DNA of 64,000 nt from Chitinophaga sancti (GTDB taxonomy: Bacteria; Bacteroidota; Bacteroidia; Chitinophagales; Chitinophagaceae): contig NZ_CP139247.1 of NCBI RefSeq assembly GCF_034087045.1, positions 806,001 through 870,000 of the forward strand, in the 5' to 3' direction. This document shows, one piece after another, positions 1 to 8,853 of the stretch; position 1 is the stretch's first letter; each line of letters starts with the position of its first letter. Under the pieces are notes generated by a model. The model was not told the DNA's origin. It was given only the letters and a program-made list of their open reading frames with translations, and searched no databases. The translations under genes were made by a program, and so were the position numbers.

Positions 1-1197
1 TTCTCCGATCTGCTGAAGAGCTGGAAATGGCTGTCCTTCGGTAAATTGCGTGCAAGTGCTTCTGCTGTAGGTAGCGATACCGGTCCATATAATATTCGTG
101 ATACCTATCAGTTTATAGCTGGTTTTGGCAGCCATCCAATCACACAGGCGACTACTACTAAATACAATATGAACCTGAAACCTGAGCGTACACAAGAGTA
201 CGAAACAGGTATCGCCCTTAAGTTCCTCGATGAAAGGGTAGGTGTGGATTTCACTTACTATCAGCGAACTACCAAAGACCAGATCATGCCGCTCACAGTT
301 TCTCCGGCTACTGGTTATACCACCACTTATGCAAATGGTGGTAGTGTACAGAACAAAGGTATTGAAGCTTCCTTATCACTGAACCCCATCCGTTTGAAGA
401 ACGGTTTCCGTTGGGATATCGTAGCGAACATTGCACGCAACAGGAACAAGGTGTTGAATATGGATATCGCTCAGTATGGCACTTCACTGACACAGTTAAC
501 GATCGGTACTGACCGTCGTACTGCAAGAGTATCAGTAGTAGGCCTGGTAGGCCAGCCACTGGGTACACTGATGGGTACCGACTATGTGTACAATGATAAA
601 GGACAACGTATCGTAGGGGATGATGGTAATTACCTGATCTCTGACATCAAACCTATCGGATATGCCTATCCTGATTACACAGGTGGTATCAATAATACCT
701 TCTCTTACAAAGGTATTTATTTGTCAGCGCTGATTGACTTCCAGCATGGTGGCAACTTCTTCTCTTATACGAATATGTATGGTAAGATCTCTGGTCTGCT
801 GGATGTAACTGCTGCAAACAATGTACGTGAAACAGGTATTATCGCAGAGGGTGTAAAGGCAGACGGTACTCCAAATGATGTAGTGCTGGATGCGAATAAA
901 TACTTCGTAAACAATGAAAACAAAACATTGAGCAAAGCGAACCTGTACGATGCAAGTTATGTATACCTGCGTGAAGTGAAACTGGGATATAATATTCCTG
1001 AATCATGGTACAAACGTTTCCATGCACAGAGTGCAAGACTCTCTTTATACGGCCGTAACTTATGGTTGATGCATAGCAATGCGCCAAACGTAGACCCGTC
1101 CAATATTCTAAACTCTAATTCCAACATTGTGGGTATAGAGGGTGGTGCGTTACCATCTATCCGCTCTTTTGGTGTTAACCTCAATGTTTCATTCTAA
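1..1197 (+). CDS. SusC/RagA-family TonB-dependent outer-membrane transporter, C-terminal part
   Basis: The reading frame is open from base 1, so the gene begins upstream of the window; about 398 residues remain. The visible part is the C-terminal half of a TonB-linked beta-barrel: it opens with the typical stretch WLSFGKLRASAS, has many alternating aromatic and polar strands, and ends in a terminal Phe (NVSF), the usual signal for barrel insertion. SusC proteins pump oligosaccharides or peptides across the outer membrane together with a SusD lipoprotein, and the SusD gene follows 13 bp downstream. The substrate cannot be read from this part. An internal TTG at 46 is not a real start, because homology-like sequence continues before it. 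Confidence 0.93.
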   Translation, partial: FSDLLKSWKWLSFGKLRASASAVGSDTGPYNIRDTYQFIAGFGSHPITQATTTKYNMNLKPERTQEYETGIALKFLDERVGVDFTYYQRTTKDQIMPLTVSPATGYTTTYANGGSVQNKGIEASLSLNPIRLKNGFRWDIVANIARNRNKVLNMDIAQYGTSLTQLTIGTDRRTARVSVVGLVGQPLGTLMGTDYVYNDKGQRIVGDDGNYLISDIKPIGYAYPDYTGGINNTFSYKGIYLSALIDFQHGGNFFSYTNMYGKISGLLDVTAANNVRETGIIAEGVKADGTPNDVVLDANKYFVNNENKTLSKANLYDASYVYLREVKLGYNIPESWYKRFHAQSARLSLYGRNLWLMHSNAPNVDPSNILNSNSNIVGIEGGALPSIRSFGVNLNVSF

Positions 1198-1210
1198 AAA
1201 GTGAATCAAA

Positions 1211-2671
1211 ATGCTTAACCGTATCATAAAATATTGTTTCCTGTTTGCTTTCGTGGGGCTGATCATGACCGGATGTAAAAAGCTGGACAGCATCAATTAC
1301 GATCCAACTAAATCAACAACGACAGAACCTCCATATCTGCTGACTGGCGCAGAGAAAAGTGTGATGGATGTATTGTATAGCACATTACAGAATGGCTATA
1401 TTGGTATGCACTATGCACAGTTCTGGTCTGGCAATACAAGAGTGGCAGACAGCCAGTATTCACTCGATGAATCCAACAACGGTACACTGTGGACCACGCT
1501 GTATGCAGCCTTACACAACCTGGATCTGATCCGTACGCTGAATACTGCGAAGGGCAATAATCCTGCGGCACAGAATCAGAATGCCATTGCAGGTATTCTG
1601 AAAGTATGGATCATGCAGATGCTGACAGATACTTATGTGAATGTACCATATACACAGGCATTGAATGTGACTGAATATATCACACCAGTCTATGACGATG
1701 CCAGGACCATTTATTCACAGCTCTCAGATACACTGACAGCGAATATCAATGCGCTGGATGCATCACAACCTACCTTCGATGATGCAGACATCATCTTCAG
1801 TGGCGATGTCGCCAAATGGCAGACATTAGGCCATTCGCTGATGCTGCGTCTCGCTATTCGTATGGCAGATCGTGATAACGCAAAAGCACAGAGCCTGATA
1901 GAAGCTAACTATCAGGGAGCAATGACCAGTAACAGTGACAATGCAGAATTTGCATACCTGGGTGCTGATCCCAACAGGTATCCGATGGATGAAACCAACA
2001 GACCAATTATTGACTTCTATGTATCTACCACACTGGTTGATTATATGAGAAGTATCAATGATCCAAGATTGAACATCTATGCAAGACCAGTAGATGGTCT
2101 TACAATTGACACCATCTACGGTATGCCTTATGGGATGAGCACCACAGATGCAAATCGTCCTACAGCAGCTTCTTATCCTGGTACCAAGATCTATTCGGCA
2201 GATATGAAAGCCATTCTGATGACTTATTCAGAAGTAGCCTTTACACTGGCGGAAGCAGCGGCAAGGGGATATGCAGTGAATGGTGATGCAGCCAGCTATT
2301 ATGAAGCCGGTATTCGCGCTTCTATGGAGTACTGGGGCGTAACTGACGGTGTGGATGAGTACCTGGCAACAGTGCCTTACACAGGTGGTGAGTGGAAGAA
2401 CGTAATCGGTACCCAGAAATGGCTGTCACTATACCCACAGGGTTTCCAGGCATGGTTTGAAAGGATCCGCCTGAACTTTACCAAACCTGATGGATCAGAT
2501 TTATTTATTGCACCGGTTTCCGGCTCACTGGATCAACATGTAACACTGGTACCTTACCGGCTTACTTATCCGATTGTAGAGTCCAACTCCAACAGTACCA
2601 ATTACACGGCTGCGGGTAGTGCAATTGGTGGAGACAACAAGGGCACCAAGAACTGGTGGATTAGTTACTAA
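1211..2671 (+). CDS. SusD/RagB-family nutrient-binding outer-membrane lipoprotein
   Basis: The 486-residue protein starts with a lipoprotein signal peptide ending in a lipobox (LIMTGCKK), so Cys22 is the likely lipidated residue. It has the SusD-like architecture of helical repeats, including the stretch KWQTLGHSLMLRLAIRMADR that resembles the SusD-like_2 subfamily. SusD proteins sit on the cell surface as a lid over the SusC barrel and bind the substrate. It is 13 bp after the SusC gene, so the two form one operon closed by the terminator at 2696. No glycosidase or peptidase accompanies the pair, so the nutrient is unknown. Confidence 0.93.
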   Translation: MLNRIIKYCFLFAFVGLIMTGCKKLDSINYDPTKSTTTEPPYLLTGAEKSVMDVLYSTLQNGYIGMHYAQFWSGNTRVADSQYSLDESNNGTLWTTLYAALHNLDLIRTLNTAKGNNPAAQNQNAIAGILKVWIMQMLTDTYVNVPYTQALNVTEYITPVYDDARTIYSQLSDTLTANINALDASQPTFDDADIIFSGDVAKWQTLGHSLMLRLAIRMADRDNAKAQSLIEANYQGAMTSNSDNAEFAYLGADPNRYPMDETNRPIIDFYVSTTLVDYMRSINDPRLNIYARPVDGLTIDTIYGMPYGMSTTDANRPTAASYPGTKIYSADMKAILMTYSEVAFTLAEAAARGYAVNGDAASYYEAGIRASMEYWGVTDGVDEYLATVPYTGGEWKNVIGTQKWLSLYPQGFQAWFERIRLNFTKPDGSDLFIAPVSGSLDQHVTLVPYRLTYPIVESNSNSTNYTAAGSAIGGDNKGTKNWWISY

Positions 2672-2695
2672 CACAACTATCACTTATAAAACCCT

Positions 2696-2727
2696 GCCGG
2701 CCTGCTATCAAGCAGGCCGGCTTTTTT
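2696..2727 (+). terminator. Rho-independent terminator after the SusCD pair
   Basis: Perfect 11-bp stem (2696-2706 with 2711-2721), four-base loop, then six T. It lies 25 bp after the SusD stop codon. Confidence 0.9.
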
Positions 2728-2778
2728 ATGCCCGTATTTAATTATTTTTACTGTTCAACCTATTATGTGAATCACAAT

Positions 2779-3501
2779 ATGCGCACAAAAATTTGCCTGC
2801 TGGCACTATGCCTGCTTATGGGCGGTCTACAACTTTCCGCACAGGAACTTACCCAGGGGTATAGCCACTGGTATACGTATTTCGGTACTGCACAGATAAA
2901 CCAGAAATGGGCGATTGCATACGATTTTCAGGCGAGGATAAGGGATGGGATCAGTCGTAAGGGTCAGATCCTGAACAGGGCAGGGTTACAGTATACGCCT
3001 GGAAAGAATGCAAGCTATCTGCTGGGGTATTCATTTATTACCACCTACAGCGATGGGGCAGATCAATACTTTCCTGAACACCGCATTTACCAACAATTCA
3101 TTTACAAAAACAACACACACGCTTTCAATATGACGCATCGCGTGCGATTTGAGGAGCGTTGGGTAGGGACTAAAACAGTGGCTTCAAAAGATGTGCAATA
3201 TTGGAAATATGGGCATCGTCTGCGCTATTTCAACCGTACACAGTTCCCGATAAGGAAGGAAGAAAAAGCGACTCCTTTCTATTTTGCCCTGCAAAACGAA
3301 TTCTTCATGAATGTATTCAACAGTAAGATCAATGATAAATTCGTAGATCAGAATCGTTTCTTAATAGCGCAAGGCTACGCCTTAAAACCCAATCTTAAAC
3401 TCGAAGCTGGCTACATGAACCATTTTGTACAACCAGCAACCGGCAATAAATCGATGACCCATATTCTACACTTAGCTGTATTCCACAATTTCGCCTTATA
3501 A
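2779..3501 (+). CDS. DUF2490 family secreted or outer-membrane protein
   Basis: The longest frame opens at 2728, directly on the end of the previous terminator. The ATG at 2779 is preferred because it begins a clean signal peptide (MRTKICLLALCLLMGG...LSAQ). The mature part, about 220 residues, is rich in aromatic residues and alternating strands, and stretches such as YFGTAQINQKWAIAYDFQARIRDG match the DUF2490 family, predicted to form a small outer-membrane barrel. The function of the family is unknown. The gene stands alone between two terminators. The C-terminus ends in hydrophobic residues (FHNFAL), which also fits a barrel. Confidence 0.8.
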   Translation: MRTKICLLALCLLMGGLQLSAQELTQGYSHWYTYFGTAQINQKWAIAYDFQARIRDGISRKGQILNRAGLQYTPGKNASYLLGYSFITTYSDGADQYFPEHRIYQQFIYKNNTHAFNMTHRVRFEERWVGTKTVASKDVQYWKYGHRLRYFNRTQFPIRKEEKATPFYFALQNEFFMNVFNSKINDKFVDQNRFLIAQGYALKPNLKLEAGYMNHFVQPATGNKSMTHILHLAVFHNFAL

Positions 3502-3520
3502 AACCACGATTGTTTTGGAA

Positions 3521-3600
3521 CAACTGAGTGTTCTGAACACGCGGTTGTTGTGAACACTCAGTTGTTTTAGACAGGCGGTTCCGCGCCTGTCTAAAACAAC
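3521..3600. repeat. Two adjoining perfect inverted repeats
   Basis: The first has 13-bp arms (3521-3533 with 3552-3564). The second has 17-bp arms (3561-3577 with 3584-3600) and a 6-base loop. The two share bases 3561-3564, so they are alternative structures. Together with the terminator at 3609 they make three hairpins in a row in a convergent gap. Confidence 0.8.
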
Positions 3601-3608
3601 CGCGCCGC

Positions 3609-3649
3609 AAAAAAAATCGGGCAGTCCTTTGGACTGCCCGATTTTTTTT
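3609..3649. terminator. Bidirectional terminator
   Basis: Perfect 19-bp inverted repeat (3609-3627 with 3631-3649) with a three-base loop. The stem begins with eight A and ends with eight T, so it can stop transcription from both sides: the DUF2490 gene on the plus strand and the YcxB-like gene on the minus strand. Confidence 0.92.
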
Positions 3650-3684
3650 GCAACTAATTTATAACTCTTAGTTAGTCTATTAAT

Positions 3685-4164
3685 TTAATTAATCTTATTC
3701 TTCGCCAACCGCTCAAACTCCCTTTGCTCCAACTCCGTCTTAAATGCACTTGTCGGCACCAAAAAGAAATCCTTCTTCCCCTTATACAAAAAGAAAAAAT
3801 TCTTCGCCTTCACCACCTGCGTAAACACATGCCACGACAACTCCTTTTCCACATCACTATTCCTCGTCGTAATCACAATCCCTTTCTCTGAATAATTCAA
3901 CCTGATATCATCCTGAAATGTCGCCGCATTATTATAAATCGACACCGGCAGCATATACCAAAACACCAATCCAATCACCACCGACATACCTAGAATCCCT
4001 ACCAGGGCACCAACCGTCACCAGCTGATAAGCATACCCACAAAGAGTAAACACCAGCAGTATAAAAAGCGTGTTTTTGAAAACTTTGATTTCTCCTCGCT
4101 GCAGGAAATGATAGCGCAATGCATGCAATACTTCCTCCTTATTGTAACTAAACTCCAAATGCAT
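3685..4164 (-). CDS. YcxB-like small membrane protein
   Basis: The frame is open from 4290, but that part overlaps the upstream gene, so the ATG at 4164 (MHLEFSYNKEE), 22 bp after the previous stop, is the likely start and gives 159 residues. The order is an N-terminal soluble segment, two membrane helices at about residues 30-75 (FILLVFTLCGYAYQLV and the following Gly-rich hydrophobic stretch), then a soluble C-terminal domain with the pattern seen in YcxB-like proteins (YSEKGIVITT ... SWHVFTQVVKAKNFFFLY). No biochemical role is known for this family. It probably shares a transcript with the secreted protein upstream. Confidence 0.7.
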   Translation of the reverse strand: MHLEFSYNKEEVLHALRYHFLQRGEIKVFKNTLFILLVFTLCGYAYQLVTVGALVGILGMSVVIGLVFWYMLPVSIYNNAATFQDDIRLNYSEKGIVITTRNSDVEKELSWHVFTQVVKAKNFFFLYKGKKDFFLVPTSAFKTELEQREFERLAKNKIN

Positions 4165-4186
4165 TATGGCAAGGCAGACATTTTTA

Positions 4187-4756
4187 TTATTTAACAACTG
4201 GAATGGAAATCTGACTTTCCATTTCATCCCTGGTACTAACAGGCGCATATTTTTTATGACTGGCCACAGATGCTTTCTTAGGCGTACCATCTGTCAGATC
4301 ATCTTCGCTCAGCCCAGGGAAATTATTCTTAATAAACTGAAAATACTGTTGTAAAGTCTTAGCATCCACTTTAAATGGGAAAGCAGGTTCTTCGGCTACC
4401 GCTTTCAAGTCGGTCGTATTCATACGTGAGCCATTCTGCAGGTACCACTTATATAAATCCACTATCCCTTTCTTCAAATTCTCTTCATACATCTTATCAC
4501 CATCCTGATCTTTCGGCAACATCCATACGTACTCCTCAACGCGGGCAGCACGTGCAGTAGTTTTTGTTACGGTAGTCGCTTTATCAGAATTATCGCAGTT
4601 AGCAGATTTACATTTTTCCTTATCCCCCTTTTCACCTTCCTTATCTTTCTTTTTCTCCTCGTTCCAGGTCTTATCCAGCTTCCTCTTTCCGCTAATGGCG
4701 CTTGCTGATGATACTGTGGCACATCCAACCAACAGCAGGAACAGCAGCTTTTTCAT
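4187..4756 (-). CDS. Secreted hypothetical protein with a Lys/Glu-rich linker
   Basis: A 189-residue protein with a clear signal peptide (MKKLLFLLLVGCATVSSASA). The ATG at 4756 was chosen over the frame opening at 4867 because the signal peptide starts there. After cleavage comes a highly charged stretch (residues about 25-50, Lys/Glu/Asp) with two Cys (KCKSANC), then a more ordered C-terminal half. I do not recognise a family. The Cys in the signal region (LLVGCATV) could also be a lipobox, in which case it would be a lipoprotein. It is followed 22 bp later by the YcxB-like gene. Confidence 0.65.
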   Translation of the reverse strand: MKKLLFLLLVGCATVSSASAISGKRKLDKTWNEEKKKDKEGEKGDKEKCKSANCDNSDKATTVTKTTARAARVEEYVWMLPKDQDGDKMYEENLKKGIVDLYKWYLQNGSRMNTTDLKAVAEEPAFPFKVDAKTLQQYFQFIKNNFPGLSEDDLTDGTPKKASVASHKKYAPVSTRDEMESQISIPVVK

Positions 4757-5874
4757 AGTGTAAAATATTTGTAAGTCTAAAAATACAAAATCCCGGTCAA
4801 AAAATGGAAACTGTTTTTGCCTGAGGTTGCTTCTTTCATTTTCCAACAGGGCAAAATTCCCGGCCAAAAAACAAAAGCAATGGATAAACCATTGCTTTCG
4901 AGAGTCATTTTACATTGCATGAAGATTCACGCCTGTAGGAATTAATTGGTTTTTCATAGGACAGTAACCATAATAAAATTAATACAATAACAAATATAAT
5001 AAATATATACAGTAATGGTATTATCCTCATAAATATTTGAAATACTTAAATTTATTAGATCTATTTTAATAAAACGTATAAAAAAATAATGGATTTATGG
5101 TAAATCCAAAATGAGACTTTTTACGAATATATGTGAAATGCCAACTTAGAGGGAGTCCTCACTTACATCTGCGATTAAATACAAATCATCAGATAATCAC
5201 CAGATAGATAATGTGTAGCGCGAACTAATAGAGAAAAAACCTATGTAGAGAGATTTAATTATGCTTTTGAACGATCAGAAGCTAAGAGGAAAATTATGCG
5301 GAAAAAGATCTTGAAATAGGTAAAAACAGACCTTAGAGAAAATAGTAAGGGCACCTGGAAAGGCGCCCTCAATTTGTTACTATCCTATGAAAACCCTATT
5401 TGAATACAAATGTAAGGGCATGTTATTTTTCTTTAAAATTTTCCGGGCACAATAACAAATCATTAACAAAGGTCCTGTACGCTAAGTCCTGAAAATGAAG
5501 CCAGTAGGTGGTTTTCAGGCGCTCTCTGAGCACGGGATATCTGCATTTGTAAATTCGGCTCAAAGGTCCTCTGCTATTGGGTTTCAGCATTAACTGGCAT
5601 AGTTATCCTGTTAACTCACTTAAGTTTTTCGTAATTTGCTTGTATTTACTGCTCAAAAAATATATTTTTATTTTATATGATAAAAAATAACTTTTTAGCT
5701 GGTTAATCCGTTACACCTAAGTGAATGGCCCAAAGATTGCATACTGTAAAATTGGAGAGGGGTCGAAATCACGTTATTTTGAATAGAAAATAGCTTCCAT
5801 GCATATTTATCTAAGACTGTGACTTATTACCAAAAAATTTATATTTTTGCGACAACCGGAACAATGCTATTTTG
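4757..5874. other. AT-rich intergenic region of about 1.1 kb without a convincing gene
   Basis: No frame here exceeds 60 codons with coding-like composition. Visible structure: a hairpin at 4874-4898 (10-bp stem) followed on the minus strand by a T-rich stretch, which would be a terminator for a minus-strand transcript; a G-C-rich hairpin at 5348-5369; and an 8-bp stem at 5488-5519. The segment 5460-5640 is less AT-rich than its surroundings and could specify a small RNA, but I cannot match it to 6S RNA, tmRNA, RNase P RNA or SRP RNA. Confidence 0.5.
5842..5849 (+). promoter_or_regulatory. Bacteroidota-type -7 promoter element
   Basis: The octamer TATTTTTG fits the TAnnTTTG consensus of the primary sigma factor of Bacteroidota and lies 26 bp before the start codon at 5875. 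I do not see a clear -33 TTTG at the usual distance. Confidence 0.5.
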
Positions 5875-6630
5875 ATGCACAATAAAATATACAATTCTTT
5901 CATCGACAGGAAAGCAAAGGGACTCAAATCCTTTGCAGTACTGATTGATCCGGATAAGGTAACTCCAGCAGGAGCAGCCGACCTGGCCGCTAAATGTACA
6001 GCAGCGAAGGTCGACTATATCTTTCTTGGGGGTAGCCTTGTGATTACCTCTCATCTAGACGAGTGTGTACAACAGTTGAAAGCCAACTGTGATATACCAG
6101 TAGTTTTGTTTCCCGGAAGCCCTTCCCAGGTTTCCCGCTATGCAGATGCGCTGTTATATTTATCCTTAATCTCAGGCCGAAATCCGGAATTACTTATTGG
6201 TCAGCACGTTATATCGGCACCGGCCGTGAAGAAGAGCGGACTGGAAGTAATTTCCACTGGTTACATGGTCGTAGATGGAGGTGCACCTACAACCGTATCC
6301 TACATCAGTAACACTACTCCAATTCCCGCAGACAAAGACGACATTGCCATGTGTACCGCCATCGCTGGCGAAATGCTCGGACTCAAAGTAGTCTATATGG
6401 ACGCCGGTAGCGGAGCCCGTAAACCTATTACTGAAAGTATGATTGCACGTGTGGCAAGCCAGGTGAGTGCCCCTATCATTGTGGGCGGTGGTATCCGGGA
6501 TGCTGAAAAAGCCTACCTGAACTGTAAAGCTGGCGCCGACATTATCGTAGTCGGAAATGCTATTGAAAAAGATGCTTCTTTAATCAAGGAAATTGCAGAT
6601 GCTGTACATGCAGCACCTGTCTTAAGATAA
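5875..6630 (+). CDS. Geranylgeranylglyceryl/heptaprenylglyceryl phosphate synthase family protein
   Basis: The 251-residue TIM-barrel enzyme joins an isoprenyl diphosphate to glycerol-1-phosphate through an ether bond. Family marks: LIDPDK near residue 24, FLGGS near 48, the phosphate-binding loop YMDAGSGA near 178, VGGGIRDAEKA near 204 and VVGNAIEKD near 225. A TTG one codon upstream is possible, but the ATG at 5875 is preferred. In archaea this is the first step of ether-lipid synthesis; bacterial members in Bacteroidota are known, but their physiological product is less clear. The gene is monocistronic, with a promoter-like element before it and a terminator behind it. No glycerol-1-phosphate dehydrogenase gene is nearby. 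Confidence 0.9.
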   Translation: MHNKIYNSFIDRKAKGLKSFAVLIDPDKVTPAGAADLAAKCTAAKVDYIFLGGSLVITSHLDECVQQLKANCDIPVVLFPGSPSQVSRYADALLYLSLISGRNPELLIGQHVISAPAVKKSGLEVISTGYMVVDGGAPTTVSYISNTTPIPADKDDIAMCTAIAGEMLGLKVVYMDAGSGARKPITESMIARVASQVSAPIIVGGGIRDAEKAYLNCKAGADIIVVGNAIEKDASLIKEIADAVHAAPVLR

Positions 6631-6653
6631 TAGTTCCTGCAACTAAAAAAACT

Positions 6654-6682
6654 AAAGTCCCCTCTCCTGAGGGGACTTTTTG
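6654..6682. terminator. Bidirectional terminator
   Basis: Perfect 11-bp stem (6654-6664 with 6669-6679), loop TCCT, followed by T on the plus strand and preceded by an A-rich stretch that serves the minus strand. It separates the ether-lipid synthase gene from the convergent response-regulator gene. Confidence 0.88.
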
Positions 6683-6771
6683 TTGTATTTCTAAGTTTTA
6701 AACCTGTGCTGTTTTTTTTGAAAATAGATTTTATTCCCGTTGGAGAATTCCTGTTTTCATGAATGTTTTAT

Positions 6772-7500
6772 TTAGAGACTCATCATCTCCTTGAATTTCA
6801 CGGCCTGCCTTCTGCTCACCTCTATCTTTTCCCCTCCACGCATTTCCAGCAATAAACCACCGTTGAAGTAAGTATCTATCTTTTCGATCATCCGCAGGTT
6901 CACAATGTGCTTACGGTTTGCACGGAAAAATGTCCTTTCGTCCAGCCGCTCTTCCAGCGCATTCAATGACTTCAGGATCAATGGTTTATTGGTTTCAAAG
7001 TACACCCGTGCATAGTTGCCCACACTCTCAAAGAGACGGATTTCCTGCAACTTCACAAACCAGCAACGATCTCCATCTTTTACAAATACCTGGTCGTTTT
7101 CTGATAGAATAGTTCTGATCACGCCCACTTCCGCCTGTCTTTCCTTTTCTTCCTGCTGATGCAGTTTGTGTATGGCATCGGCCAGCCTTTTGGGTTCTAC
7201 CGGCTTTAGCAGGTAATCCAGGGCATTATACTCAAATGCTTTCAGCGCGTGTTCGTCGTATGCTGTGGTGAAAATAACCTGAGGAGCTTTCTCCAACTCA
7301 GCCAGTAAGTCAAAACCAGTTTTGTCAGGCATCTGGATATCCAGGAACAGGAGGTCCGGATGCAGGGTTTCGATCTTTTCCAAACCATCTTTTGCATTCA
7401 CCGCTTCTCCTACCACCACAATCTCCGGATGGTCTGCCAGCAGCTTTTTGAGCTCACTTCTGGCCAGTCTTTCATCATCAATAATTAAAGCTTTTTTCAT
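6772..7500 (-). CDS. LytTR-family response regulator
   Basis: A 242-residue two-domain regulator. The N-terminal receiver domain (about 1-120) has the acidic pocket Asp8/Asp9, phospho-acceptor Asp54 in LLFLDIQMP, switch residues Thr78/Thr79 and Lys99 in LLKP. The C-terminal LytTR DNA-binding domain (about 140-242) contains the typical FFRANRKHIVNL and ends with SRRQAVKFKEMM. It lies 64 bp downstream of a LytS-type kinase gene on the same strand, so the two are a cognate two-component system. Such pairs commonly control envelope or transport genes, but the targets cannot be deduced here. Confidence 0.95.
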   Translation of the reverse strand: MKKALIIDDERLARSELKKLLADHPEIVVVGEAVNAKDGLEKIETLHPDLLFLDIQMPDKTGFDLLAELEKAPQVIFTTAYDEHALKAFEYNALDYLLKPVEPKRLADAIHKLHQQEEKERQAEVGVIRTILSENDQVFVKDGDRCWFVKLQEIRLFESVGNYARVYFETNKPLILKSLNALEERLDERTFFRANRKHIVNLRMIEKIDTYFNGGLLLEMRGGEKIEVSRRQAVKFKEMMSL

Positions 7501-7564
7501 GAGCAGTTGCTTGTTTTGATCGCTGCGCGCTAGTATAAATCTAAGAATTTTTTCAAAAAGTGGG

Positions 7565-8602
7565 TTATACCAATGGCATTACCACCTTTACCTCTACCAT
7601 CTGTCCATCCTTGTTATAAATATTGAAAGACGCCCTGCTGCCAAACAGCATACTCAACCTTTGTCTCGTACTTTGTATCCCAAATCCGAATCCCGGACCT
7701 GAAGCAGACAGTTGCCCTGTGTTCTCAATCGTTATCTCATGCTGCATATTTTTTACATGAGACGCAATCAGCACCGTTCCCCCCGTGATAATCCTGGAAA
7801 TCCCATGTTTGATCGCATTTTCCACCAACGTTTGCAACATCATAGGCGGTATAGGCAGTTCCAGGGTTTCCGGATCGATATTATACTCCACTTTCAATCT
7901 TTCTTCAAACCGGATGGTTTCCAGTGCCAGGTAATCTTTCACGATACTCAACTCATTTTCCAGGCTCACGGTCTCCGCTTTTTCCACCTGCATGGAGCTC
8001 CGAAGTATGTTCGACAGCTCTGTGATGGCTGTTCTGGCCCTTTGTGGATTTTCATCTACCAGTGCCCTGATACTGTTGAGCGCGTTGAAGATAAAATGTG
8101 GATTCAACTGTGATTTGATGGTTTTCAATTCCAGCTCCTTCACCGTACTTTCCAGCTTCAACTTATCTACCTGGGTATTTCTGCTCCGGTCTATATAGTG
8201 CCACACAAAATAAATGAGCCACCAGATAGCCGTGATCAAAAAGATCGGTAAGAGGAAATTCACCGTTTTTAGATCTGTAAATGCCCGCTGCTGGCCCAGA
8301 TCCCGGAATAAATTGCCAACGGCAATATTACCCACATAGATGATAACCCCGGCACCTACCGTCAATCCAAAAAATAACAACATCTGGCTCTCAAAACTAT
8401 ATTGGAACCAGTTGATACGCTTCAGAATACTCCGGAGTAAATGGGTGGCCACCAGACCAAAAAATATAATGAGCAGCAGGTTGATAGTGTAGGACCGGTC
8501 TATACTTCCCTGGTAAGAATAGGCGAAGAATATATTCACGACAAAATACGCAGCCCATCCAGCTATCTGACACCACCAATATTTTGATATTCGTTTAAAC
8601 AT
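7565..8602 (-). CDS. LytS/YehU-type sensor histidine kinase
   Basis: A 345-residue membrane kinase. Four hydrophobic segments (about 12-35, 38-58, 73-97 and 113-136) form an N-terminal membrane sensor without a large extracellular domain. A short coiled coil (about 140-165) leads into the His_kinase domain with phospho-acceptor His169 in QLNPHFIFNALNSI. The C-terminal ATPase domain shows the N-box LVENAIKHGI and the Gly-rich GFGFGIQSTRQRL. The start at 8602 gives MFKRISKYWW. It signals to the LytTR regulator just downstream. Upstream lies a 430-bp gap shared with the divergent dxs gene and holding three direct repeats. Confidence 0.94.
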   Translation of the reverse strand: MFKRISKYWWCQIAGWAAYFVVNIFFAYSYQGSIDRSYTINLLLIIFFGLVATHLLRSILKRINWFQYSFESQMLLFFGLTVGAGVIIYVGNIAVGNLFRDLGQQRAFTDLKTVNFLLPIFLITAIWWLIYFVWHYIDRSRNTQVDKLKLESTVKELELKTIKSQLNPHFIFNALNSIRALVDENPQRARTAITELSNILRSSMQVEKAETVSLENELSIVKDYLALETIRFEERLKVEYNIDPETLELPIPPMMLQTLVENAIKHGISRIITGGTVLIASHVKNMQHEITIENTGQLSASGPGFGFGIQSTRQRLSMLFGSRASFNIYNKDGQMVEVKVVMPLV

Positions 8603-8662
8603 CTATTTGAAATTAATAAACAACTGCTACATTTCAAAAATACCTCAGCGGCTGTAGCCCAA

Positions 8663-8853
8663 CACCCTCCTGATATACCAAATTTACTTCCGGCAAAGCA
8701 GCTGGGGAGTTTTTTGATAATTATCCACCCCCTCCTGAAGTACCACATTCCTTTCCGGCAAAGCAGCTGGGGAATTTTTTGATAATAACCCACCCCCTCC
8801 TGAAATACCACATTCCTTTCCGGCAAAGCAGCAGGGGAATTTCCTGATAAACC
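8663..8853. repeat. Three tandem direct repeats of about 63-65 bp
   Basis: Units at about 8663-8725, 8726-8790 and 8791-8853. Each contains CACCCCCTCCTGAA or a close variant, then TTTCCGGCAAAGCAGC, GGGGAA and TTTGATAA. Units 2 and 3 are closest to each other, while unit 1 has diverged. They lie in the divergent gap between the histidine kinase and dxs, 180 bp before the dxs start. They could be operators or only slippage products; a minus-strand frame across them is not believed to be a gene. Confidence 0.85.

Noticed and set aside
5272..5326. A 17-codon frame starting with ATG in the 1.1-kb gap
   Set aside because: Too short, with no ribosome-binding or conservation evidence.
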